NCBI GenBank assembly: GCA_902463835.1
Contig: CABQGZ010000264.1
Location: forward strand, 1 to 5,488
Direction: 5' to 3'
DNA from: an uncultured Lachnospiraceae bacterium
Lineage (GTDB): Bacteria > Bacillota > Clostridia > Lachnospirales > Lachnospiraceae
DNA: 5,488 nucleotides
Position numbers and translations under genes: made by a program. The notes under the pieces are model-generated. The model worked only from the letters and a program-made list of their open reading frames with translations. It had not been told where the DNA came from and did not search any database. Below, one piece after another: positions 1 through 5,488 of this stretch (positions are counted from its first letter, which is position 1; each line of letters starts with the position of its first letter).

Positions 1-720
1 AATACATGCAGCTGTAATGATAAGCGCCCAGCGATAGTCGGATGGATTGCTTACTCCGCCAAGCAGGGCGGCGGAATTCATCAGCTGCACCGGAAGATAT
101 TTTTTTAGATTCGGCAGCAGGCTTAAGAGGTATGTTCCGGCAAAGGTGGCTCCTGTCAGCAGAAGGACAGCTGACGAGGTCTTTTGAAAGGAGGACATGA
201 GGAGAATCAGGGAAATCAGCCTCAAGCCCAGCAGGTAGAAGCAGGCCGCTGCAAAGCCTGTGTTGGAGGCTGTATGGTTGCCCCAGAAATAGGCGTTGTA
301 GCCGTAGGTGATGGCATACATCAGCCAGTATCCGGCGGTCCAGAATAGCGCCATGGTTATGGCTTTTGCAATCATGATCTTCCAGCGTTTCATGCCTCTG
401 GTGACCATGTGGACCAGTGTGCCCTTCTGATATTCCGCTGTGAAAATGCCACCGTACATCAGCAGAAATACGATCATGGCTATGGGAAGATTCTTGTAAA
501 ACTGGGTCCAGGAGGTCAGATCATTGACCTCTACGGCTGTCACCGTAAGTCCGGTCTCCTCCAGGCTCTTGGCCATAAGTTCCATCATCCAGGGCGTCAG
601 CTTTGCAATGGCCGGATTCATAATGCCGAAGAGCACAAACAGGATGGAGAGAATCGTCAATTTTCCGGTGCGGAGAGCTTCTGTCCACTCCTTTTTGATA
701 AATGATGTCAACTGTCTCAT
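1..720 (-). CDS. ABC-2 type transporter permease (YxlG-like), 3' end cut by window edge
   Basis: Membrane-spanning half of an ABC transporter, expected to pair with the ATPase encoded just upstream. The frame is open for 240 codons from the ATG at 720 to the window edge, so the C-terminus is missing, probably only a few tens of residues. Visible hydrophobic segments lie at about residues 20-40, 78-95, 117-140, 156-178 and 181-202, and a sixth begins near 229. After the second segment the sequence AEYQKGTLVHMVTRGMKRW (95-113) fits the ABC-2 pattern of an E..xGT motif followed by basic residues, the region that usually contacts the ATPase. A soluble loop of about 35 residues (41-77) separates the first two helices. 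The start is supported by GGAAGG upstream (730-735) at 9 nt spacing. It lies 70 bp after the ATPase stop, probably in one operon. The YxlG likeness rests on gene order and the ABC-2 pattern. The substrate is unknown; export is inferred from the ABC-2 class. Confidence 0.88.
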   Translation of the reverse strand, partial: MRQLTSFIKKEWTEALRTGKLTILSILFVLFGIMNPAIAKLTPWMMELMAKSLEETGLTVTAVEVNDLTSWTQFYKNLPIAMIVFLLMYGGIFTAEYQKGTLVHMVTRGMKRWKIMIAKAITMALFWTAGYWLMYAITYGYNAYFWGNHTASNTGFAAACFYLLGLRLISLILLMSSFQKTSSAVLLLTGATFAGTYLLSLLPNLKKYLPVQLMNSAALLGGVSNPSDYRWALIITAACI

Positions 721-790
721 ACTGCTATTCCTTCCATGTATCGAATTATAAAAAGTATCTCTGACTGTGATGATCGGTTCACTCGTACGC

Positions 791-1696
791 TCATTTTCCC
801 ACCACCTCCAGAAACAGTGCCTCCAGAGTGGGTTCCCGAAGCTGCACCCGCTCCACACAGATGCGCTCCTGCACCAGAATGCTTAGGATCAAAAGCATAT
901 CCTGCTCTGTCTTTTTCTCATAGACGAGCTGGCCGGGGCCTTCCAGCTTCCCGCCTGGGTACTCTTTGCAAAAAGTCATGGCATCCTGAGGACTTTGAAA
1001 CTGGATCTCAAGATCTGTGCCCTTATGCATGTTCTTCACTTCCTCCAGAGTTCCCTGCAACGCGATTTTTCCATCGTGCAAAAACGCGATCTCATCGCAG
1101 ATCCGCTCTACGTCCGCCAGGATATGGGTGGAGAAGATGACGGTGGTCTCCTGCTTCACAGAAGAGAGAATATCAAGAATCTCTTTCCTTCCCACCGGAT
1201 CCAGGGCGGAGGTTGGCTCGTCACAGATCAGAAGCTTCGGGCTGTGGAGCAGTGCCTGGGCTATGCCAAGCCGCTGCTTCATACCCCTGGAAAAGCCCTG
1301 GATACGCTTGTTCTCCTGGGAAAGTCCAACGAGAGCAAGAAGCTCCTCTGCTCTTCGATGACAATGAGCCCTTTCCATTCCGGAGATCTCTCCGCATAGG
1401 TTCAGATATTCCATCGGTGTCAGAAACCCATAGAACTCCGGTACATCCGGCAGATATCCAATATAGCGGCTGGTCGGGTTCTCACCGAATCGCACCTGTT
1501 CTCCACAGGCAGATATCTCCCCTGCATCCTGCTTAAGCAGCCCCAGTATCAGCTTCATGGTGGTGGTCTTTCCTGCACCGTTTTTCCCCACAAAACCAAA
1601 TATGGTATGCTCCGGCACGGAAAAGCTCAGCTTGTGGAGCACGCGTTTTTTCCCAAAGGATTTTGATACATCGTTAAGTGTCAGTATGTCCATCAT
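791..1696 (-). CDS. ABC transporter ATP-binding protein (YxlF-like, CcmA/ABC-2 class)
   Basis: Cytoplasmic ATPase that powers the adjacent permease; 301 residues, normal for this class. Counting from the second Met (MDILTL, one residue fewer), Walker A is GKNGAGKTT (36-44), the Q-loop region is YLPDVPEFYGF (80-90), the signature is FSRGMKQRLGIAQ (134-146), Walker B with its catalytic Glu is LLICDEPTSALDP (154-166), and the switch His is in STHIL (188-192, H190). Two motifs are variant: Asp83 replaces the usual Q-loop Gln, and FSRGM replaces LSGGQ. The roughly 90-residue C-terminal extension ends in EPTLEALFLEVVGK, as in ABC-2 drug-export ATPases. An in-frame ATG exists at 1771, but it would extend into the upstream gene with residues unlike the family. 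The tandem ATGATG at 1696/1693 is therefore preferred, with GGAAGG (1705-1710) 8 nt before the first. That ATG overlaps the PLDc_N stop as ATGA, implying translational coupling. Export function is inferred; substrate unknown. Confidence 0.93.
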   Translation of the reverse strand: MMDILTLNDVSKSFGKKRVLHKLSFSVPEHTIFGFVGKNGAGKTTTMKLILGLLKQDAGEISACGEQVRFGENPTSRYIGYLPDVPEFYGFLTPMEYLNLCGEISGMERAHCHRRAEELLALVGLSQENKRIQGFSRGMKQRLGIAQALLHSPKLLICDEPTSALDPVGRKEILDILSSVKQETTVIFSTHILADVERICDEIAFLHDGKIALQGTLEEVKNMHKGTDLEIQFQSPQDAMTFCKEYPGGKLEGPGQLVYEKKTEQDMLLILSILVQERICVERVQLREPTLEALFLEVVGK

Positions 1697-1902
1697 GCCT
1701 CTTCCCTTCCCAGGAGAAAATACAGGATGGGGCCGATAAATTCCATCCCCACAATCGCCACCACCAACCACAGCGTGCGGTTGCCACGCTTGTAGGTATC
1801 ATGCGTCAGGATATGGCGCAGGGTGGCCATGAGCAGCACCAGCTCCGCCGCGATAAGAGGGATTAAAAAAGGTAACATCTCTGTAATACTAAATTCACTC
1901 AT
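1693..1902 (-). CDS. Small PLDc_N-domain membrane protein (YxlE-like)
   Basis: A 69-residue protein made almost entirely of a PLDc_N domain (the two-helix N-terminal region of cardiolipin-synthase-like phospholipase D proteins), without any catalytic HKD domain. Hydrophobic helices sit at about residues 9-29 and 44-64. Between them is the polar stretch THDTYKRGNRTLW, and the end is GPILYFLLGREEA; the RGN...W and GP.-YFL.GR pattern is the family hallmark. Such stand-alone proteins are found beside ABC-2 ATPases, for example YxlE in the B. subtilis sigY operon, and are thought to sit in the membrane with the transporter; their biochemical role is not established. The stop codon overlaps the ATPase start by 4 nt. 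The start at 1902 has only a modest Shine-Dalgarno match (AGTGAG, around 1911-1916, 8 nt spacing). It follows the XRE gene after 63 AT-rich bases. Confidence 0.87.
   Translation of the reverse strand: MSEFSITEMLPFLIPLIAAELVLLMATLRHILTHDTYKRGNRTLWLVVAIVGMEFIGPILYFLLGREEA
1698..1710 (-). promoter_or_regulatory. Ribosome binding site of the ABC ATPase
   Basis: The purine run GGAAGGGAAGAGG on the minus strand lies inside the 3' end of the PLDc_N gene. It precedes the ATGATG start pair at 1696/1693. Its position excludes the longer in-frame start at 1771 as the main one and suggests that ribosomes finishing PLDc_N can re-initiate directly on the ATPase. Confidence 0.6.
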
Positions 1903-1965
1903 CTTCGTTTCTCACTTTCTATCCTATTCTATTTTTTATGCGACTCAACTCTTTTTTGCACCGTC

Positions 1966-3081
1966 TCATGTGCGCTGACAGACTTCCCGCAGTCTTTGGT
2001 ATTCCGCCCGCTCTTGTAGTACTGCAAAGACAGGCGCATCCAGCGACTTCCTGAAATCCTCCCGGATGAGCCTTGTATCCCGTGGTGCCTGTGTACCGAT
2101 ATCCAGTTGCTCATACCAGCCCCCAAGCTGATCAAAGTAATCGTCCCCGTGCAGCGACAGATCATCCTCCTTCAGCAGATATGCCACAGCCGCCACATAG
2201 CGCCCAAGCAGCTCCAGCGCCTCCTGCTCCCGCCCCTGCATGCAGCAGCAGACTGCAGCCTGATAGAAGAACATAGCGGCTGCATTGGGGTGCAGCAGTT
2301 CCAGATGATAAGCCGCTATCACCTGCTCCACCCGCGAAATCGTTTTCTCACAGACAGTAGAATCCTGACCGTGCAGGGCAAGGTACTGGGTTGCCCCTGC
2401 CACCAGATTCATCAAATGCAGAAACATGCTCATCTGTGCAAACTGCTCTCCTTTTTCCTTCTGCCCGGCCTGGAGATATGCCTGCGTCAAAAGCATATCG
2501 CTCTGTTTGGAGAGGCGGCAGGGATTCAGCAATTCCTCCAGGGCTTCCATCACTTCCGCTGTCTTCCCCATCTGAAGCTCCACAGCTGCCTTCAGTAGGA
2601 CCGTATCCTCACAGATTCCGATGTCCCTACAGCCGGACAGAATGTGTCCGCACAGGTCTTTGATCTCCTTAAGGATCTCCATCTGGCGCGCGCTTTCCCC
2701 TGCCAGCCAGAAATGATTCAGCCACAAATTACAGACATGAAAAAGAAAGGGATAACAGGAATAATATCGTTTCACCTGCTCCTTGCTTTGTTCCATGGCC
2801 TCCTCAAAGGGACGCTCTGCAAAAGCGCCTGCCAATTCCTGATACATCCGTCGGATCTGCTCCTGACTAAGCTGGGGCTCATAGCCCAGCAGTTCATCAA
2901 TGGTTACATCAAAAAAGGCTGCCAGCCGCGGAAGCATCAGGATATCCGGCAGACTCTGACCGGTCTCCCACTTGGATATGGACGCCTTGGTCACACCGAT
3001 AAAGTCTGCCAGCTGCTCCTGGGTAAGCTTCCGCATGTGCCGCAGCCGGATCATGTTTTGGGAAAATTGTAAGATACTCAT
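1966..3081 (-). CDS. XRE-family helix-turn-helix regulator with helical (TPR-like) C-terminal domain
   Basis: DNA-binding regulator of 371 residues. The N-terminal HTH_3/XRE domain spans about 6-66: NMIRLRHMRKLTQEQLADFIGV is followed by the recognition-helix region TKASISKWETGQSLPD and ends IDELLGY, a very standard pattern. Residues from about 70 to 371 carry no HTH or catalytic motif but look helical, with TPR-like stretches around 165-186 (AVELQMGKTAEVMEALEEL), 199-218 and 275-299 (CCCMQGREQEALELLGRY). This domain may sense a ligand or partner; it is cysteine-rich, including CCC at 278-280. The start at 3081 keeps the full HTH; GGAGG lies upstream (3096-3100) but 19 bases before the ATG rather than the usual distance, with 14 bases between, so initiation may be weak or coupled. 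It has its own promoter and heads the transporter cassette, so it probably controls that operon and itself. This role is inferred from position; the ligand is unknown. Confidence 0.9.
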   Translation of the reverse strand: MSILQFSQNMIRLRHMRKLTQEQLADFIGVTKASISKWETGQSLPDILMLPRLAAFFDVTIDELLGYEPQLSQEQIRRMYQELAGAFAERPFEEAMEQSKEQVKRYYSCYPFLFHVCNLWLNHFWLAGESARQMEILKEIKDLCGHILSGCRDIGICEDTVLLKAAVELQMGKTAEVMEALEELLNPCRLSKQSDMLLTQAYLQAGQKEKGEQFAQMSMFLHLMNLVAGATQYLALHGQDSTVCEKTISRVEQVIAAYHLELLHPNAAAMFFYQAAVCCCMQGREQEALELLGRYVAAVAYLLKEDDLSLHGDDYFDQLGGWYEQLDIGTQAPRDTRLIREDFRKSLDAPVFAVLQERAEYQRLREVCQRT

Positions 3082-3113
3082 AAGATTACTGCCGCCTCCA
3101 TTCGTTTCTAGAT

Positions 3114-3133
3114 CGTCTCTATTATATGTGACG
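3114..3133. promoter_or_regulatory. Candidate operator: imperfect inverted repeat over the -10 box
   Basis: On the minus strand, CGTCAC (3128-3133) and GAGACG (3114-3119) form an inverted repeat with 5 of 6 positions pairing, separated by 8 bp that contain the TATAAT box. A repeat of this size and spacing suits a dimeric XRE repressor, and binding here would block RNA polymerase. Autoregulation by the adjacent XRE protein is inference; short imperfect repeats also occur by chance. Confidence 0.4.
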
Positions 3134-3149
3134 TTCCAGAAAAATACAA
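3121..3149 (-). promoter_or_regulatory. SigA-type promoter for the XRE regulator and transporter operon
   Basis: On the minus strand, a -35 element TTGTAT (3144-3149) and a perfect -10 element TATAAT (3121-3126) are separated by exactly 17 bp. The predicted transcription start is near 3114, giving a leader of about 30 nt before the XRE ATG. The -35 matches consensus only at TTG and -5 A/T positions loosely, so strength would rest on the -10 box. This is the best promoter in the window and falls in one of its few non-coding gaps. It is seen by eye only, not mapped. Confidence 0.68.
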
Positions 3150-3165
3150 TGGATTGCGGCGATAC

Positions 3166-4839
3166 TTAACGAGAAAAAGTCAACTGTCGGGAAACATCCG
3201 CCTTGTATTGCTCTACATTTGTCTCCCGCACAATTTTGCAGATAGGAAGAATACTTCCCGGTGATACCGACAATTCATCCACACCCATAGCAAGAAATTC
3301 CCGGATCAGTGTGGTATCTGCTCCAAGCTCCCCGCAAATACCTGCCCAGATGCCCGCCTTGTGGGCATTCTCCACCACCATGGAAATCATGCGCAAAATG
3401 GCAGGATGATGGGGATCGTAAAAATCATCCAGCTTCGTATTCTGGCGGTCGATGGCCAGAGTATACTGCGTCAGATCGTTTGTTCCAATGCTGAAAAAGT
3501 CCACTTCCTTCGCCAGAACATCACTGATGATCGCAGCGGCAGGGGTCTCAATCATAATTCCCTGCTCCGGATTGCCGTAGCCAATGCCCTGTTCGCTCAG
3601 CTCCTTTTTCACCGAAGCAACGATCTCTTGTATTCGCTCTATCTCTGCAGTGCTTGTGATCATGGGATACATGATTGCAAGCTTTCCGAAGGCACTGGCT
3701 CGAAACAGTGCGCGAAGCTGAGTTTTGAACACTTCCGGGTGGGTCAGACAGACACGGATTCCACGACAGCCCAGCGCTGGATTCTCTTCCTGCTCCAGTT
3801 CAAAATAATCGCACTGCTTGTCGGCGCCAATGTCCAGAGTGCGGATGATGACACTTTTTCCCGCCATGGTTTCTGCCACCTGCTTATAGATCAGAAACTG
3901 CTCTTCCTCCGTGGGAAAACGATCCTTTTCCAGATAAATAAATTCACTGCGAAACAGCCCGATACCGTCCGCACCGTTCTCCACTGCTGCAGTCAGTTCT
4001 TTGATATTCCCAATGTTGGCGCACACCTCTATCTTCTGACCGTCAAGGGTGACACTTTCTTCGTTCTTCAGGGCGATCAGCAGATTTTTCCTTTCTTGTT
4101 CTTCCCGCTGACGACAGGTCAGCTCTGACAGAAGCTCTTCCGTCGGCTCCACATACAGAATTCCAGACACCCCGTCTACAATCCCAAGCTTGCCGTCAAT
4201 GGTATCGTCCAGAGGAAGGTCCGTGCCCACAAGCGCCGGTATGCCCATCGTTCTTGCAAGAATCGCCGTGTGGGAGCTTAAGGAGCCCTGTACAGTTACG
4301 AAGGATAGCACCTGATCCTTGTCAAGCTGCACCGTCTCGGAGGGTGCAAGATCCTCTGCTGCCAGGATCACAGGTTCGACGTCATCCATGCTCGTTCCTA
4401 TTTCCCCTTTTTCAAGCAGACGCAGCAGACGGTCGGTGATATCCCGGATATCCGCCGCCCGCTCCCGCATATAGTCATCCTCCATAGCAGCAAACATCCG
4501 GGCAAACTTATCCCCCGTGGCTGCCACCGCATATTCTGCATTTACACTCTGACTGCGTATGATATGCTCCACGGACTGGCGATACCCCTCATCCTCCAGC
4601 ATCATCTTATGCACCTCAAAAATAGCCGCGTCGGATTCTCCCGCTTCTTTTCGCGCCTTTTCATACAGTTCATCAAGTTCCATGACGCCGGCAGCTTTTG
4701 CTGCTTCATAGCGGCCAAGCTCCTCCTGGACATCTTCTATTTTTATGGGTTTTACCTGCTCCCGGCTTTTTTTATATACACGAATCCTGCCGATTGCAAT
4801 ACCGCCAAATACGCTTTTTCCATAAAAAGTCTTCATCAT
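3166..4839 (-). CDS. ptsI: PTS enzyme I (phosphoenolpyruvate-protein phosphotransferase)
   Basis: Cytoplasmic first enzyme of the PTS: autophosphorylates on His using PEP and Mg2+, then passes phosphate to HPr. It is 557 residues from the first ATG, close to the usual 570, and looks intact. The order is normal: N-terminal GIAIGRI, helical HPr-binding region with RERAADIRDI (125-134), phospho-His domain with LSSHTAILART (187-197; His190), then the PEP-binding barrel. Barrel residues match E. coli EI almost exactly: GLFRSEF (Arg297), RTLDIGADK (Arg333), MIETPAA (Glu431), GTNDLTQY (Asn454, Asp455) and ICGE (Cys502). Tandem ATG codons lie at 4839 and 4836. AAAGGAG (4844-4850) is 4 nt from the first and 7 nt from the second, so the second may be the true start. 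It follows fruK by 29 bp, probably in one transcript. Pipelines often name this gene ptsP, but no GAF domain is present, so it is not the nitrogen-PTS form. Confidence 0.97.
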   Translation of the reverse strand: MMKTFYGKSVFGGIAIGRIRVYKKSREQVKPIKIEDVQEELGRYEAAKAAGVMELDELYEKARKEAGESDAAIFEVHKMMLEDEGYRQSVEHIIRSQSVNAEYAVAATGDKFARMFAAMEDDYMRERAADIRDITDRLLRLLEKGEIGTSMDDVEPVILAAEDLAPSETVQLDKDQVLSFVTVQGSLSSHTAILARTMGIPALVGTDLPLDDTIDGKLGIVDGVSGILYVEPTEELLSELTCRQREEQERKNLLIALKNEESVTLDGQKIEVCANIGNIKELTAAVENGADGIGLFRSEFIYLEKDRFPTEEEQFLIYKQVAETMAGKSVIIRTLDIGADKQCDYFELEQEENPALGCRGIRVCLTHPEVFKTQLRALFRASAFGKLAIMYPMITSTAEIERIQEIVASVKKELSEQGIGYGNPEQGIMIETPAAAIISDVLAKEVDFFSIGTNDLTQYTLAIDRQNTKLDDFYDPHHPAILRMISMVVENAHKAGIWAGICGELGADTTLIREFLAMGVDELSVSPGSILPICKIVRETNVEQYKADVSRQLTFSR

Positions 4840-4843
4840 CCCA

Positions 4844-4850
4844 CTCCTTT
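4844..4850 (-). promoter_or_regulatory. Ribosome binding site of ptsI
   Basis: AAAGGAG on the minus strand is the strongest Shine-Dalgarno match in the window. It precedes two adjacent in-frame ATG codons by 4 and 7 nt. The 7 nt spacing favours the downstream ATG at 4836, which gives the protein start MKTFYGKSVFGG and places the active-site His at residue 189, as in E. coli EI. Confidence 0.75.
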
Positions 4851-4868
4851 ACAAGAGAAACACAAATT

Positions 4869-5488
4869 TTATGTCCCCAGGATCTGCCGGTACACGGCTT
4901 CGATCTCTTCCCTCGTAGCCAGATGCTCCGAGAATGCGCTGGCACTTCCAGCAGCCATTCCCAAGTGAAACGCATGACGGTAATCCCGGCTCTCCAGCCA
5001 GCCTGCCATAAAGCCTGCCACCATGGAATCTCCTGCTCCAACACCGTTTTTCAGCGTTCCTGCCGGCGCCGCCTCTTCCATCACACTTCCGTCTGCCGCT
5101 ATGAGAACCGCCCCTTCTCCCGCCATGGAGATCAATACATTTTCCGCACCCATTTTCTGCAGCTTCACTCCGTATGGCACCACTTCCTCTCGGCTGGTCA
5201 GCTTCACATGGAAGATCTCTCCCAGTTCATAGTTGTTGGGTTTGATCAGAAACGGATGATATGGGAGCACATTCACCAAAAGCTCCTTTGTGGCATCCAC
5301 CACAATCTGCACCCCTTTTCCATGCAGCCGTTCCATAATTCTGCGGTAAACATCATTTGACATCGTAGAAGGAATGCTGCCTGACAGGAACAGGACATCT
5401 CCCCCGGAAAGGGCATCCAACCGCTCCATCAGTAATTGTACCTTATCTTCCCCGATCTTTGGCCCCTGTCCATTGATCTCCGTTCCTT
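4869..5488 (-). CDS. fruK: 1-phosphofructokinase (PfkB/ribokinase family), 5' end cut by window edge
   Basis: Phosphorylates fructose 1-phosphate, the product of fructose PTS uptake, to fructose 1,6-bisphosphate with ATP. The frame is open from the window edge to the TAA at 4869-4871, showing 205 C-terminal residues; the family is about 300-310 long, so roughly 100 N-terminal residues lie outside. The first visible residues, GTEINGQGP, match the 1-phosphofructokinase substrate region rather than LacC or ribokinase. Further landmarks are LFLSGSIP, VVDATKEL, the KPNNYELGE segment, VLISMAGEGAVL, and the PfkB signature NGVGAGDSMVAGF (codons around 5010-5045), whose Asp is the catalytic base and whose GAGD forms the anion hole. 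ATGs inside the visible part (for example 5429) are internal, because TEINGQGP lies upstream of them in frame. Tagatose-6-phosphate kinase is the main alternative but fits less well. The neighbour ptsI supports a fructose PTS role. Confidence 0.93.
   Translation of the reverse strand, partial: GTEINGQGPKIGEDKVQLLMERLDALSGGDVLFLSGSIPSTMSNDVYRRIMERLHGKGVQIVVDATKELLVNVLPYHPFLIKPNNYELGEIFHVKLTSREEVVPYGVKLQKMGAENVLISMAGEGAVLIAADGSVMEEAAPAGTLKNGVGAGDSMVAGFMAGWLESRDYRHAFHLGMAAGSASAFSEHLATREEIEAVYRQILGT

Noticed and set aside
695..712. Perfect TTGACA at the start of the permease coding region
   Set aside because: No -10 element at a suitable distance downstream, and it sits inside coding sequence.
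745..760. TATAAT-like box in the gap before the permease
   Set aside because: No acceptable -35 element lies 16-18 bp upstream, and the permease needs its upstream ATPase partner from the same transcript.
1697..1771. Longer N-terminus for the ABC ATPase starting at 1771
   Set aside because: The extra 25 residues overlap the PLDc_N gene in another frame and do not resemble the family; the start pair at 1696/1693 has a good ribosome site.
1921..1948. Possible internal promoter before the PLDc_N gene (TTGAGT, 16 bp, TAGGAT on the minus strand)
   Set aside because: Both boxes match consensus at only four of six positions in an AT-rich spacer; chance is as likely, so it is not listed as a feature.
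3361..4128. 255-codon open frame on the plus strand
   Set aside because: It lies entirely antisense to ptsI, whose catalytic residues are all conserved; the translation has no recognisable domain and no good ribosome site. It is a shadow frame.
4855..4885. TAAAAT box near the fruK stop as a separate ptsI promoter
   Set aside because: No convincing -35 element, and the 29 bp gap with a strong ribosome site fits co-transcription with fruK.
4698..5360. 220-codon open frame on the plus strand
   Set aside because: Antisense to the ptsI 5' end and fruK, crossing the gap between them; composition is typical of a shadow frame and no family is recognisable.

Overview
The window looks like part of a Bacillota (Firmicutes) chromosome, most likely a Clostridia/Lachnospiraceae-type gut anaerobe. 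The clues are roughly balanced base composition, purine-rich AAAGGAG-type ribosome binding sites, tightly packed genes, a PTS enzyme I next to fructose-1-phosphate kinase, and an XRE regulator followed by a YxlE/YxlF/YxlG-like transporter set. The taxonomic call is inference; there is no rRNA or marker gene here. Every gene is on the minus strand, so transcription runs from high to low coordinates. The antisense open frames are shadows.

Upstream block (5488 down to 3166), fructose/PTS metabolism. The window opens inside a 1-phosphofructokinase gene (fruK, N-terminus off the edge). After 29 bp comes a complete PTS enzyme I gene (ptsI; often labelled ptsP by automated pipelines). EI takes phosphate from PEP and passes it to HPr, which feeds the sugar-specific EIIs. 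FruK converts the fructose 1-phosphate made by a fructose EII into fructose 1,6-bisphosphate. The two genes look co-transcribed and belong to one pathway.

Intergenic switch (3165 to 3082). These 84 bp hold a good SigA-type promoter (TTGTAT, 17 bp, TATAAT) with an imperfect inverted repeat straddling the -10 box. No convincing terminator separates ptsI from the next unit.

Downstream block (3081 to 1), regulator plus ABC transporter. In transcription order it contains an XRE-family regulator with a long helical C-terminal domain, a 69-residue two-helix PLDc_N membrane protein, an ABC ATPase with the YxlF-like variant motifs, and an ABC-2 permease cut by the window edge. This resembles the yxlE-yxlF-yxlG part of the Bacillus subtilis sigY operon, with an XRE protein in the regulator position. 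The likely picture is a regulator-controlled exporter or self-protection transporter whose substrate cannot be read from sequence.

I found no clearly new system. The points most worth checking are the candidate operator over the XRE promoter, the XRE/PLDc_N/ABC cassette itself, the variant Q-loop and signature motif of the ATPase, and two tiny ORFs whose stop codons overlap the starts of the XRE and permease genes. There are no RNA genes, CRISPR arrays, mobile elements or long repeats, and no gene-free stretch over 300 bases.
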